This document shows positions 1 through 12,900 of a stretch of 64,000 nucleotides of DNA, piece by piece. Under the pieces are notes generated by a model. That model saw nothing but the letters and a program-made list of their open reading frames with translations, did no database searches and was not told the origin of the DNA. The stretch comes from Poecilobothrus nobilitatus (Eukaryota > Arthropoda > Insecta > Diptera > Dolichopodidae): contig OX352773.1 of NCBI GenBank assembly GCA_947095535.1, positions 266,034,515 through 266,098,514 of the forward strand, in the 5' to 3' direction. The translations under genes were made by a program, and so were the position numbers. Each line of letters starts with the position of its first letter. Position 1 is the stretch's first letter.

Positions 1-868
1 ATATTAATTTTTATATAGGGAATAGAAAAGTAAATAAAATAAAAATAAGAAAGTATATTAAGAGTGTACTTTTTTTACAATAGGGGCTTAATAAAAAAAA
101 TTCAAAATATGAATTTTGAATGTGAATAGGTCCTGAACCAAAGTACGTTTGAAAATTTCAGAAAAACAAATTTCATAAGGTTTTAATTTATTTATTCAGA
201 TTAATTAATTAATTTTATCGTAGCTACAATAATTACTACTCTATATAACCAAAAATGTTCTTTTTGGCAATATGCTAACGGGACATCCTGTATCCTGTCA
301 TCCTGTAATACCCTGAATTAATATCAATTTTTTTCATAAATTTTAATTTCAAAATTTATTTAAAATAATAAACTAATAAACTAATAACATTAGTTTATTA
401 GTAATTAATAACATTAGTATTTTTAAACTATTATCCATTACAGAACAATTACCATTATATCATTTTAATAAAATTTACAAATTGAAAAGAATTTTTACGG
501 CAAAATGAATTCAATTAAATGAATTTTATTTTCTATTATTTGATTAGAATAATATCTAATTATATATAAATCAAAATTTATATCTTTTAAAAGATATTAT
601 TGCAAATTTTGCAATACTTTAATTAAAAGAATTATTAAAATTAAAAATGATGATTTAAATTAAGAGTATATTGATTGATTTTTTTTACTAAGTGAAAATA
701 TTCTTATAAAAATTGAAAAAAGTCGATGTTCCGAAAAACAAATATTATATTTATGCACCCATATATTATCTTGTACATAAATTATTTATTTATTAATCAC
801 TTTTATATAACAATATAAAGTATTTCGATTACAATATAAATGATTACTATTAGATATGATCCGAAATT
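1..868. other. AT-rich intergenic, nothing recognised
   Basis: No coding frame, RNA gene or repeat was recognised. Short local repeats such as 'actaataacattagtttatt' near 370-420 are visible. Confidence 0.4.
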
Positions 869-869
869 A

Positions 870-925
870 TAACGATTGAAAAAAGGTTATCTTCGATCGG
901 CAACTTAACCATTACGCCATGTATC
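870..925 (-). repeat. tRNA-like fragment (A box only)
   Basis: Read on the minus strand, 909-919 gives TGGCGTAATGG followed by TTAAG. This fits the Pol III A-box consensus TRGYNNARNGG and the D-loop of a tRNA. No B box follows at the usual distance and no acceptor stem can be formed. I infer a truncated tRNA pseudogene or SINE head, not a working tRNA. Confidence 0.4.
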
Positions 926-1352
926 AGATTAATTTAATTTATCTAAGCTATGATTAAAAACAATAAATTCACCTTAATATATTTGACTATATTAAGTTTA
1001 AAAGGTTTTGATTCAATCATTGTTTTCTTGTTTTTATTTCGTTCAAAAAATTATGTATTATGTATTTCATGGACATAAAGTTTCTAATGTCTATTATTAT
1101 ATTTTTTCATTGCGTTAATTTTTTTTTTTACATCATGATTTCAAAAATGTTTTTCGTTATTTTCAGAACAATTTCTAAGAACCTAAATCATTGCTAAATA
1201 GTGTAAGACAGACATGTAGCAACTGTATTAAATTTTAATAATTACAGAATTAATAACAATGGCAAAGAAATATAATTAAACGTAGATTTAATTATACAAT
1301 TAAATCATAGATATTAAATAAAACATATTCATACAGCTATCTTTGGTTATAT

Positions 1353-1497
1353 AATGCAGGAAGGTGTTATATACTACTGCACGTTATAATTCGCTGATGG
1401 CCCTGACACTGTAGTAACTGACAGTACACTGACAGTAGGGGTTGCCTTCAATAATTACTTCATGCAATAAGGTGTTATATACTACTGCATGTTGTAA
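1353..1497 (+). repeat. Direct repeat pair, about 105 bp period
   Basis: A block of about 32 bases containing 'aggtgttatatactactgca' occurs at about 1357-1386 and again at about 1464-1493, with only a few differences. The 75 bases between hold 'gtaactgacagtacactgac', itself internally repetitive. The family is unknown and no coding frame crosses it. Confidence 0.6.
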
Positions 1498-1529
1498 CTA
1501 TTGTAACTGCTATAATCACTGTTAGCAAT

Positions 1530-1785
1530 ATAGTAATAATAATTGTGTGGATTCATTGTTTCCTTACAGTCCCACTCTCAATTCAATGTTTCCGTATCCT
1601 ATTTCCTATCCGTTCCCATCCCTACTCTACTCGTAGCCAATATATTACGTTAACAGGTAAAGGTTTCATACCATTATATTGGCTAAAGGGGTATGTGGAT
1701 TTAGTCAGTAAGAATCTCACACTACTAAGGATTTTCTTGGTGTCTTTGGAAGATTCTCACCTCCCTTAGAAAAAAAAAAGAAGTA
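1530..1785 (+). repeat. Putative 3' end of a poly-A retroelement
   Basis: A less AT-rich stretch ends in the motif 'ggaagattctcacctccctt' followed by an A run at 1770-1779. The same terminal motif followed by an A run recurs at 40162-40200. Two copies sharing an end and a poly-A tail suggest a LINE or SINE 3' terminus. A 74-residue frame (1545-1769) covers it, but it has no recognisable motif and I do not regard it as a gene. Confidence 0.35.
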
Positions 1786-2414
1786 GAAAGAACAATTTTC
1801 CTATATGAAACATTATTATTTTTTATTTGTTTATATTACTCGAGTGCATTTTACAAAAATACAACTAAGTGGTGACGCACCCTTTTCCTTTTAGATGTGA
1901 GCTTATAAAGTTTAATTTTTTTTAACCGTTAAAAACATTTGTTAAGACTACATAGTAAGAGTTATCGGTGCCTCTAGATATTTTTTAATTCACACTACTA
2001 AACAACTTTAAACTTAAAAGATTTTCGCTGAATTCCTGGTGAAAACAAAAAAACAAAAAGTTAAAAATAAGTTTTAAATGTTTTAAAATAAGTGAATATG
2101 AAGAATTTTTTTTCGTATTCAAAAATCAATTCACAGAATTAAGTATACATCTTTTTAAATTCAATATAGAAAAAAATTATTTATATACAAGTTAAGAAAT
2201 ATCATAATATCACTATGTATGCGTATATTTATCATTTATTTAAAACAATATTAAAAAATTTCTATCACAAAAAAGTTCATTAATTTTGCTGATTATTAAG
2301 TCTTATTGTAATAATTCTGTATTTTATCTATGTATCCTTTTAAGCTTTAAGTAAAATGTATTAATATTTAAATTATATATTGATGATCTATAGTGTTTAC
2401 CTTTAAGAGGATTA

Positions 2415-2665
2415 GTTCAATTAAATACTGATGACACAACAATTAAATTTTCAGAAAATACTGAGGAGTCCTTGAAGAATTCTATTTATCATTATCTCAT
2501 GTTAATTGGAAAATAGCTGATCATCAATTCCTGCTAAATGTCAAAAAAAGTAAAATCCTGCTTTACGAATATAAAAAACTTTCAACAATTTTAGTATTAT
2601 TTTTAATAACCCCAACAAACAATTTCAATTACTTAAGATTAACTTTTGATATCAAGAGTCAAGAC
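2415..2665 (+). pseudogene. Reverse transcriptase relic, non-LTR type
   Basis: Conceptual translation gives a TDDTTIKFSENTEESLKN segment, where TDDT replaces the (Y/F)ADDT catalytic motif C. After one stop and frame change comes LNVKKSKILL (motif D) and then FNYLRLTFD (the motif E 'FxYLG' region). The order and spacing match the palm and thumb of Jockey-like non-LTR reverse transcriptases. They also resemble the relic at 28818-29273, which has LNVKKTKIMLFENKK in the same place. The fragment is about 85 codons, interrupted, has lost an active-site residue, and is dead. A MITE starts 27 bases downstream. Confidence 0.7.
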
Positions 2666-2691
2666 CTATTGGTACGATTATATTGATTATA

Positions 2692-3106
2692 CAGGGTGTC
2701 CCGAGTTAACTTTCACATAAAGCAGAAGGTGATGTGGAGCATTACAACGAACAAAATTCTTTCAACGAACTATTCTTTGTATCTCAAAAATGGTTCGAGA
2801 TAGAGAAAAAGATGTTAGATACTAATTATAGGGCTTAAAAAGTTGTTTCGAAATATGCTATAAAAAGTGTCCCAAAACAGGGTGTTTCAAAAGAAAATTG
2901 AGTTTGAAACATAATTTTTTTATTTAAAATTATTTTGACCCATCATAAGTTTGTAACGGTTGGGTATATGGGGATCATTAGTACACAAAACTTAAAGCTG
3001 ACAACTTACTCTACAAAATGCATTTTTTTGCTCCCCATCACCTCCTCACAGGCTTCGCTCCTCACCTCACATCTGCTCTATGTAAAAGTTAACGCGGGAC
3101 ACCCTG
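2692..3106. mobile_element. MITE with 'CAGGGTGTCCC' terminal inverted repeats, TA target site
   Basis: The left end reads CAGGGTGTCCCGAGTTAACT and the right end, on the opposite strand, CAGGGTGTCCCGCGTTAACT. The inverted repeats extend about 45 bases with mismatches, including a shared TTTxACATA(A/G)AGCAGA segment. TA flanks both ends, as expected for the Tc1/mariner superfamily target site. The 415-bp interior has no long open frame, so the element is non-autonomous. Family assignment is by ends and target site only. Confidence 0.8.
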
Positions 3107-3114
3107 TATAATTA

Positions 3115-5440
3115 AGGCAATAAGCCACTACATATTCATATTGCAGCAGCTTTGTAGATTTTTCTCCAAAAAGGTATTATGCATAATCTTTAACAACAAC
3201 AACATAAATTTTAAATTGAAGAATGAAGAATGAAATTATAAGTAAAATAAATATGCAATAAAATTAAATTATAAAACCAAATAGCTAAGGCTAGGGTCAT
3301 CCCTAAACTTTTAAAGTTCATACTTCTGTATTATATTAACATGAATGTTTAAAATTATTTTATGAAATATTTTGTAATAATTTACCAATTTAATTAAAAA
3401 CTAAAATAAATATTTAAAAGAAAAAAAAAGTTAATTAAAAAAAATTCTAAGAGTTTACCTTTTATACGGTTTATAGGATATGCAAATACCTATACATATT
3501 TTAATTTTTGATCGTAGATTAATTTACAGAAAACAAAAAAAATTTCTACATTCAGTACTAAAAGTACTTTTAATACTTTTTAATCTAAAAATTTTTTAGT
3601 CTTTTACTTTTAAATTTAAAAACAACAGAAAATTTTTGAAACTTTATAATTTAAAATTACATGGATCATAACGGTACATTTTTTGAAATTTGATTTTAAA
3701 AATTTACCATTATGGTCCACATTCGAAAGTAAAAGGTTCCATTCAATATTCCATAAAGCCTTTAAAGAAAAACAAAAATGTACGATCATCATATAAAAAA
3801 CATATTTTCCAAAATTTTGTTTTATCCGAATTTCCGGAAAACTTTTTGTGAGAAAATGAAAATCTTTAAAAATAAGAAAAGGTTCCTCAGAAAAGAAATT
3901 TGTTCTTTTAACTGCTTAAGATTTAAAAGGAATCAGTAATTGAAAATTTGTTATTTTTATCAACCTGATGTAACATAATATTTTCTTACGTAGAAATATT
4001 TAAAAAAAATTACAAATTTTTATTTAAAAATAGTCACAATACTAAAATGGTGTCATTATCTTTTTAAAAACTTGTATCTTCAAAAACCTTCCGTTTGACA
4101 TACTGCCTTCTTCAATTTCTTTTCATTTTATTTTAAAACTTTAGATAATCTAAATATAATTTATTACAGACAAAAATTTTCCTTCTTTTTCCTCTTCTAA
4201 ATTTCCATCTAAAAAAAAAAAAAAAAACAAGTAAAATAAAAATAGATTCAAATACAATGAATTATTAGTAACCGTTGATACACAAGAGTCCATAAAAAAA
4301 CTTTCTTAAGTACAACACTTAAGAACACTTAAGGAACTAGAGTTTTTTTTTTTTTAAACTTTAAGAAAAGATGAACAAACTGACAAAAATTTTTTGCATT
4401 TTATATAATACATTAAATATATAATTTTCCCAAAATATGCTAAAAGATTAAATTAAATTTCATGTAAAAATCTTCTATCATTATTCTTCTCTCCTTCTTT
4501 ACTAATCTACTTCATCCATTTTAATGTTTCTATATCTGCCATTTTAAATATAAAAATATTCTTTTCTTCTCTTTACCTTTTTTTTTTTTGCATTTTTTTT
4601 TAACAACAAGTCACCTGTGAATTGAAATTTTTTATTTGTATTTTTTTTTTTTTATTTTCTTTACATCGTTTCGTTTTTCCATATTAAAATAGAAATTGCA
4701 TTTTCCTTTTACTTTTACTAGATATCTGGTCTTGGTGGTCTTTAATGGACATAAAATAAGCAAAATCGAATTTATTTAAAAAACAAAAACAAAAAAAAAA
4801 TTAAAATAATTTAAAAATTTTTAGCTCAGCGAAAATAATTTTAAGACTATTCTGTTAAAAAAAAAAATCGAATGGTCCCTTCTTCTCCCTATACCCAAAA
4901 TGGTATTACATTGATTATATTATGTAATGTTCATTATTTTTAATGAAATGTAATGTAATATAATTTTTGAAAACTGAAAAAATTTTCTATTAAAAAAAAT
5001 AAAAAACAAAATTTGTTTTTTTTTTTTTTTTGAAATACTAAAAAATTAAAAACTTGTACGAATCCATTAAAATGAATAGACAATAATGTCTACCAAATGG
5101 AAAAGAAAAAAACCAGAAAAAATATGTAAAAATAAGGTTTCAACTTGACTTTTTGTGTATATTTAAAGACACGTCGGTATTACAGATAACAACTTTATGT
5201 ATTTTTTTGGTGTTATATAATGCATTTTTCAGCTTGATATTCTAATTGTTCTTTTTGAATGGGATTTTTCGATGTGAGACACTTTTGATTCTTAAAGCGA
5301 TTCAAATATAGATATCTAAACCTATTTGTTAAAACGAAAAACTATCCTTTTGTAAATTACATCTAACGAAACAAAACATGTAGGTACTTTTACAAATTTA
5401 AATTAAAAATACTCTTTAATTATTATTGTTTTCAGTAATG
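3115..5440. other. AT-rich intergenic with poly-A/T runs
   Basis: No gene was recognised. An imperfect hairpin lies at about 3661-3722: 'tggatcataacggta' against 'taccattatggtcca'. Long T runs occur near 4340, 4580, 4645 and 5020. Confidence 0.4.
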
Positions 5441-5448
5441 CAATAGAG

Positions 5449-5651
5449 GTTTTAACAGGTCATTGTCCGGTCGGCAAACATGCCAGAAGGGTATGATTTC
5501 CCTCACATGATTTTTGCAGAAGCTGCAAAGATGATGACGAAGATAAATCAATATTTGACCTGCTCTTGTTTCTGGGGTATTAAACAACCTTTTTGATCTG
5601 TCGGAGGTGGATTTATCAAATTTACAGTGCTTTGTAAGAAGCTCCCAATGA
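5449..5651 (+). pseudogene. Non-LTR retrotransposon pol relic, C-terminal region
   Basis: Translation starts VLTGHCPVGKHARRV, then a stop, then FPSHDFCRSCKDDDEDKSIF. After a frameshift it continues FDLSEVDLSNLQCFVRSSQ. The 'LTGHC..G.HA.R.' plus 'CR.C' pattern is the segment after the RNase H domain in Jockey/R1-like pol proteins of insects. Two internal stops and one frameshift over 203 bases show a dead fragment. Nothing upstream is recognisable as the rest of the element. Confidence 0.75.
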
Positions 5652-5654
5652 TTT

Positions 5655-6915
5655 AATTAAGAGAATCACTGATTCAGGATATTACAAAGGGCCTAAATTG
5701 GCTTAACTGTGCATTTGAAGCCCCTACCTACCTATACTTACCTAGACTTAGCTATTATAGCTTTTTTTATATAGCTTTATTTATTTTATAGTTCACTTGA
5801 TTTCTATTAACAGAAAAATTCCACTTTCTTGCATAAATTCGGGATAAAATTAAGTTTTCCTCTTTACTTTTATTAACATAAATTAAAATGGGATTTAATT
5901 TATATAGGGGCGTTTTTGTGGTTGTGGGGATTGCCTACCCAAATAAAATTTAATAACAATAATACTAACCTTTAATATGAAATAGTCCTGCAAAAATTAA
6001 TATTTTGAAAGTCATAATTTAAGAATTTTTAAGTTATAGCTATAATTAACAAATACCAATTATACCCTCACTATCCTTTTTAAACTTGCACCAAATCCAT
6101 AAACTTATTTCCAAAAATAAATGTTTTAGATTCAGATAAATAAAAAACTTAGATATACAAATATCTTATTCATACTTTACGACATGAATTTTCCGCGATT
6201 TCAATTCTTTCCTTATACCATGCATAAATATAAAGATAAGAAGTAAAAATGGTGAGAGAATTTTTCTTATATTAAAACAGTACCATAATAAAATGTTTTT
6301 TGTTTTGTCTTTTTTTTTTGCAAACAAAAAAAGTCGTTAGAGTAAAAACCTGAAAAGTTTTTAGAATAAATTTTTTGAGAGTGTTGACTTTTGGGTCATT
6401 TTGAGGTTATTCGACCAAATGAATTTTTGATTTTCTATCTTTAAGATAAATATGAATTAAATAAAAATTTGCGTTTCTATATTGAAATTGAGAAAAAAAT
6501 TTTTTTATTCACATTTAAGATTATATTGGATTTATTTTTCCCGTAACAAAATTTTAATTTTATCACAAAAAGTTTTTTTTTTTGTTTTTGTATGATGTAA
6601 ATAAAAAAATACACAAAACCTTTTTCATTTCTATTTCCAAAAATTTTATTAGAAAAAATAATAGTTTTACAAAAAAACTACTTTTTTATTTCTTTTTTTA
6701 TATTCATTTGAAACAGCAGCCCCAACTGATAGAATTTTAAGAACCATTTTTTTTATTGTCTATTAAAATACAAAAAAAAATTTTCAAAAAATTTTTAAAA
6801 TATCCTTTTTTTTTTTTTTGTAGATTTTTTTTGTTTTATAAAGAAAAATAAAATTTCTGAAATTTTTCCTTTCTTAGTAATATCTTAAATTAAAAATGAA
6901 AAACAGTTCAACAAT
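5655..6915. other. AT-rich intergenic, nothing recognised
   Basis: No coding signal or recognised repeat. T and A runs are frequent from 6310 onward. Confidence 0.35.
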
Positions 6916-6927
6916 GGTGTTCCATAA

Positions 6928-7285
6928 TGTTCAAGGATATAAAAGATTTACCGTTACGTTTCTAACACCTTAAAGGAGTTTAGCTAGAAATAGATTCAAG
7001 TGCATGGATCGGCTCAGAATCAAGTTCTGACTTCTGCCATGATTAAGTCGTGTACGCCAATCCGTCCGTCCGTCTGCACGATAACTCAAAAAATAAAGGA
7101 ACCAGGATTCTAATATTTTTACCCCATCACTTTTGAAAAATTTTTAGTTTGAATATTTAAATCCAGCAAATTTTGTCGATGGGTTCGAATAGCTGCCATA
7201 CAACTTTTCTTTTTAAAAGAAAATAAATCAGTGTCTATCAAAGCTAGCTATCTGAAATCTACTCTACTGCACTTTTCCACATTAC
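6928..7285 (+). repeat. Dispersed repeat family P copy, diverged
   Basis: It shares the order of motifs seen in the better copy at 18569-19585: 'ttaccgttacgtttctaaca', 'ggatcggctcagaatcaag', a 'ccgtccgtccgtctgcacga' block, then 'gaatagctgccatacaactt' and 'tcagtgtctat'. It carries neither terminal inverted motif, so it is a worn, probably truncated copy. Confidence 0.65.
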
Positions 7286-7289
7286 ATTT

Positions 7290-8340
7290 TGTTAACAGTT
7301 TTTTTTTTTTTAACAATATGGTATTTCTTTAAATTTTTAAAAATGTGTCTTTTAATTTTTGCAGAATTTTCTTCAGAGAAAAAAATTTTCCAAGAAAAAT
7401 CACAAAACTTATGAATATGTTAAAAGGTAGAAAATATCTAAATCTAATCAAATTCAATAATTTTCTCTTTTATGTTATTTGAAATGAAATTTAAAATATT
7501 TATTAAATATGAAACCGAACATTTGATATATTTTTTTTGCATGAGTTTTAAATTATAGATTGCAAAATTAATACAGAAAATATTTTATTATTTTAATATA
7601 AGTATAATTTCTATACACCAAAATATTTTACAACACTTACTTTGTCACCTACATTATAATACTGATAATGCTTCATAAATATAAATATTTTTCTTTAATT
7701 AATATTTTACAATGTTACTTACTTAGTTTACCTTTAATTAAAATATTTATGAAATTGTAATAAAAATAATAGAAGAGCTAAAATCATTAAACAACAGAAG
7801 TTAAAAAACTAGCGAAAAGGATAATAGAAGTCTATTTTAATTGTGTATTAGATAAGAACTAAATATCTGATTCAACCTATCAGTTTCCAAAAAATAACTA
7901 AAAATTAACATGCATTGTATTTATAAAAATTGTATATATATGTACGCATTATATATTTTAGTACAGTCCAAATAAAAAAAAACTTTAGTAAATCTAATAT
8001 AGGTTTAAATATAATAAAATAGAATAAAATAAATTCCTTTATAATTGCAATCATTTAAAATCGTTTTCTTTTTTAAATCAGCATATAATTTATAAATTTT
8101 TGATAATCCTTGAAGTTTATATCTTTAGAATGGATTAAAAATCAGGATAAAAATAAAATTTTTAAATGTTTTTCAATTTAAAAGTTTAATTTCAAGTATC
8201 TATAGGATATTTAAAAATTTTATACAGAAAATATTATATTTTAGATTTTTTATTATTTAATATACATATTCTAATCTAAAGACTCTCTGGGAAACTATAA
8301 TTGGAAATAATATGAAAAAATTAAATCCAGTAAAAATAAC
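7290..8340. other. AT-rich intergenic, nothing recognised
   Basis: No gene or repeat family was recognised in this stretch. Confidence 0.35.
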
Positions 8341-8360
8341 CTAAAAGTTCCAATAAGATT

Positions 8361-8640
8361 TCTGTCGGAACACTGCTAAAGGGACACTTAAAGAAAATTG
8401 GAATAGAAAATGACGGTACATATAGATTTTGTCAAGAAGAAAAAGAGACTTCAGGACACATTACTCCTACTCCAAGCAAGATAAGTTTATTTAGGGGCAT
8501 ATTGATTTGCTGAACACGAACTACAAGCAATAAACCCTATCTGTAGATCTGTACTTTCTTTGAGGAAGTAAAGCTAACAGAAGTGTTATAAGTGAAGGCA
8601 AAATCTACAACACGTACAAAGGAGGAACAATAAATCTACA
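8361..8640 (+). pseudogene. Non-LTR retrotransposon pol relic, C-terminal region
   Basis: From 8382 the frame reads GHLKKIGIENDGTYRF then CQEEKETSGHI. This matches the 'GH...R.G...(D)..CR.C.EEEET..HIL' segment at the end of Jockey/R1-like pol. A degraded 'TGHC' equivalent lies just upstream, out of frame (8361-8378). Further frames break up by 8500, with scattered resemblance (for example SKANRSVISEGKIYN) to the usual C terminus. It is the same protein region as at 5449-5651 and 61421-61516, but the sequences are too different to be copies of one insertion. Confidence 0.65.
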
Positions 8641-8649
8641 TTAAAATAT

Positions 8650-9450
8650 CGCACTGTTACTTACAATCAAATAATCTAAACTAATCTAATCTACATATAT
8701 CCAACTAAAAATTAAAATAAAATTTTCATATTAAATGTTACTGAATTAATTTTATTACTATTAAATATTTTTTATAGTTTTAATAATTTGAACTTAATTA
8801 AAAATTTTTTAAAAATGCAAAAAATGCATATTCCATCACTATAAAGTTCAATAATTTTTGTAAAGAATTCAAAAATATTTAACAAAAAATGTTTTACACT
8901 TATACTACATACTTGTAAAATACAAATTAATTATCATTTTAAAAATAATTTTTATTCTTCAACTAGGAATCAATGCCAATAAAAAAAAAAATTTATTTTT
9001 AATCCTTTTGTTATATTATTTTTTTTTATTTAATTAATTAAATATTTATAAATTTAAAAAAAATTTAAATTTTATTGTTCAAATTTATTATAATTTAATA
9101 AACTTTAATAAAACCGAATTATTTAAAAAAAATTTTTTTTTTTTTTGACCCTTTAAGAAATATCTAAAAACTTAAAAACAATATTTAAAAGCTGTCATAA
9201 ATATTTAAAATCTTTTAAACTATATTATATTAATTATTATTTAAAATATTTATGCAATTAACCATTTATATAATAAATTGATTAAATTCATTAAAAATAA
9301 ATAAATCATTTTCAATATAAATCATTTGAAATAGAAAAATAACAAGCATATAACGGATATTTAAATATCTATGTAATGAGGTTTTCCTTACAACAACCCT
9401 AAAAGTATGCAAAATTTTATAATTTTAATTAAAAATTTTAAAAACTGATT
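8650..9450. other. Very AT-rich intergenic, nothing recognised
   Basis: Almost pure A/T with A and T runs, for example near 9125-9145. No gene was recognised. Confidence 0.35.
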
Positions 9451-9456
9451 ATAAAA

Positions 9457-9614
9457 GGGGATTCGGTAGCCTAGTGGGTAGGCGTATTAACCGAACGAGT
9501 GTGGGTTCGATCCCTGCACAGGTCGTAAGTTTTTTTCTTTACATACCCCCCTTACGAACTAATATAATGTAAATATATAGTATATAATATAAACAAAATA
9601 AATAATATTAGTCG
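9457..9614 (+). mobile_element. tRNA-derived SINE-like element, family S1, copy 1
   Basis: An A box TAGCCTAGTGG (9467-9477) and a perfect B box GGTTCGATCCC (9504-9514) lie at tRNA spacing, so this is an internal Pol III promoter. The flanks do not pair as an acceptor stem, which argues against a functional tRNA. A tail follows with a T run, 'taccccccttacgaac', then 'aataaacaaaataaataa'-like A-rich sequence. Copy 2 follows directly and shares the head and tail, giving a period of about 160 bases. Confidence 0.75.
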
Positions 9615-9785
9615 ATAGGCTTCGGTGGTCTAGTGAGTAGGCGTGTGGCGTATTAACCGTGGGTTCAATCCCTGCGCAGGTTGTAAGTTGTTTTTTCTTT
9701 ATATACCCCCCTTACGACCAGATATAATGTAAATATATAGTATATAATATAAACAAAATAAATAATATTAGTATATAATTTAATA
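9615..9785 (+). mobile_element. tRNA-derived SINE-like element, family S1, copy 2
   Basis: The A box is TGGTCTAGTGA (9626-9636) and the B box GGTTCAATCCC (9662-9672). The tail shares 'taccccccttacgac' and the 'gtatataatataaacaaaat' block with copy 1, and extends to 'atttaataatagtat'. The head has a small local repetition (GGCGTGTGGCG). The two copies form a tandem array. A partial tail repeats again at about 9850-9905. Confidence 0.75.
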
Positions 9786-9909
9786 ATAGTATAAAAACCT
9801 ATAATGGCCTTAGTAGCCGATTGTGAAATAATATTGCATTACATTTATGTATGTAATATTAATATAAATAAATAAATAATATTAGTGTATAATTTAATAA
9901 TAGTATTCG

Positions 9910-12900
9910 ATCAATAATGATTTTAGTAGTCCATGGTTTAATAAAATCGTATTATCCTAATATCCTAAAAAATAAATTAATAATTAACTTAAAATAATTC
10001 AAAAGAGTAGATGAATAGGATATTTGTTTAATTTAGTACACAAAATACGTTCAAATAAATTTAAAATTTAATATTTCAAATTAAAAAGGTAATTAAATCC
10101 TCAATACACAAAAATAACGATCTCTTCAATATTAAAAAAAAAATAAAAATAAAATCTACCACGATTCTTCTTATAATTATTTAAAATTTAAAATTATTTT
10201 ATAATCTTTAATTTTATAAAGTGTTTAATTGATTTAATCAAAATTTATATAAGTTTAAATCGCAATTTTTAATTGTTTATATTAAATTTCATCAAATTTT
10301 TCATTATATACACCTTGGTTATTATAACTAAAATTCATAAAAAAATTGTACTTACCTTATTTTTTTTAATAATATTTAAAATGTACAATAATGTTTTCTA
10401 TAATCCTTTTATCAACAGTTCCAAACAATCTTAAAAATTTCAAATTAAATTAGATTATTTAATTTATTTAGATTATTTAAAAATAGTTTATTACATCTTT
10501 TTTGTTTTATAATTACATATTATAGAATTAAATTTGATTAGTTTAATTTTATATATATATATTTCTTTCTTTTTTCAATATTTTATCCTTTTTAACAAAT
10601 ATTATAAATTTATAGATAAAATTAATTTTCATATATATTTTTTACATATTATATTCATTTTAAAAATATTTTATTATATAATATTAATAACAATATATAA
10701 ACAACAATGAATAATTTAATAAATATTAAATTAAATATTAATAATCAAATTATTAAAAAATATGAAACCAAAAAATTATTTTTATTTATTCATTTATTTA
10801 TTCATTTAATTAATTATCTATTTATTTTTTTTTTTTTTGTTGTTATAAAATAATAATAACCATAGCTAATTAATATACGTATATGTTAGATTTCTTTTTG
10901 TAATTTATTTATATATTAATATATTATATGTATGTATAATGATATTATTAATATTTATTTATAATATATATATATATATATATATACACATTAATAATTC
11001 ACAAAATAACAATGAACAATATAAATTTACAAATCATACACTAACACTTTAATATAAATATTACAATAAAAGTAAATAAGTAGTAAATATACAAATATTC
11101 ATATAATATTTATGACATTGACAATTATATGTAATTATTATTATTGTTATTATTATTATTAATATTTTAATTACTATATAACTATTTTTTTTTTTTTTTT
11201 TTTTTTGTTATCCTTTTTTTGTTTTTTTGTTTTCTGAATATTTATTATTTTCACGTTTTATATTTAATTATATCTACATATACACCCATATTATTTTATA
11301 TGTATATATTATCATTTATTATTTTTATATATTAAACACATTAATACACTATTAAATATTATTATTATTTATTTATTTATTTTTTTTTTTTTTTGATATA
11401 TTAATATATTATATTTTTTTATAATTAATTTAAAATTAAAACGAACATATTGAAAAGGATCAAAGACTTATAACGGTTAAAATGAATTTTTTTTTTTTTT
11501 TTACAAAAAATAAAAACTAAAATTAAATTTTAGTATAAAATTAAATAATATTATTACGATGTAAACAAACTATTTAAAAATAAATTTTCTTATCCGTATA
11601 ACAATAACAACAGAACAATACACAAAAAAAAAAAAAAAAAAAATCACACCATTATATACGTATATATGTATATAGAAATAGTAATTGTAGGAATTCTTTA
11701 TATTACAAAAGTAAAACGAAAAAAAAAAAAAATAATAAAACAGAAGAAAAAAACTGTTTTATTTTTTTTTTTTTATGTTTTGTTTTATTTTGTTATAAAA
11801 TACACAACATATTTTTACCGTTAAATAGAAAAGAAAAATTTAATAATTTTCCACTTTTATCATTTATTCTTTTTCACTCTCTCTTTCTTTCTATTTAATT
11901 TTCTCCTACTTTTAAAAACTTTATTTATTTTAAAAGATATATTTATTTCACTAAGCGCACTCACTATTACAGTAATTCGAAATTAAAAATTTTCCATAAA
12001 TTTGTTAATTTTCGAAAATTAAATTTTTATTTTTTTTTTTGTTTTTGTTTTTTTTTTAAGTTCAATATAAAAAGCTTTAGATTTCACCTCATTTTATCAT
12101 CACTTGTCTTCTAAAAAAAAAGAAAACAAAAAATAAATAAATAAATGTTAAGAAAAGAAAATTTCGAAAATAATTTTCTTCACTAAACAAAAAAAAAAAG
12201 AAAAACACAGAAACAAAAATGTTGTAAAATAGGAAAAAAAATTTAAAAAGCTTTCAGTTTATATTTTTCGGTTTATTTTTTTTTTTTTTTTTTTTTTGTT
12301 GAAGGAATAAAAATTTGAAGAAAATCCTTTGTATATCAGAATTTTCGAACTTATTTTTTATAACATATACAATAATATTATATCAAATGATGGAAAATTT
12401 CTATCTTTCATGTATTTTTATTTGTTTTTTTTTTTTTCTATTTTGTTGTTGTTGTTACTCTTGTTTTAATATTTCTGCTGTTTAATACATGACCTTATTC
12501 TGATGTTGATTATAAGCATCAGCAGCAGCAACCATAAAAACAAGAAAAACAAAAAAAAAAAAAAAAAAACAAATAAAATTCAGTGTATATTTTACACAAC
12601 ATATTATATTATAGAAAGTGGATTTAATGTTTTAAGGAGTTGTTGTTTTATTTTTTTTTTTTTTTATCTTCTGTAATGTGTTTTTGGCTGTTGATGATGT
12701 TATTGTTGCTGCTGATAATAATGATGATAGTGATATTGATAATGATGAGAAGGATGTTTAAAACAAAAAAAAAATATAAAATAAAATGTGATATATTCCT
12801 TCTTTTTTTTTTTTTTTTATGTTTTTTTGTAGAATTTTTAGTAATAAAATAACACAGAAATTTTTCTTTTGGGAAATTGATTAAATAAACAATTGGGAAT

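Noticed and set aside
9457..9785. Two functional tRNA genes
   Set aside because: A and B boxes are good, but no acceptor stem or proper anticodon arm can be folded, and both share a long SINE-like tail.
12640..12852. 70-residue plus-strand open frame
   Set aside because: It consists of poly-T, GTT/GAT triplet and poly-A tracts; the protein is low-complexity Phe/Leu/Met/Ile and Lys.
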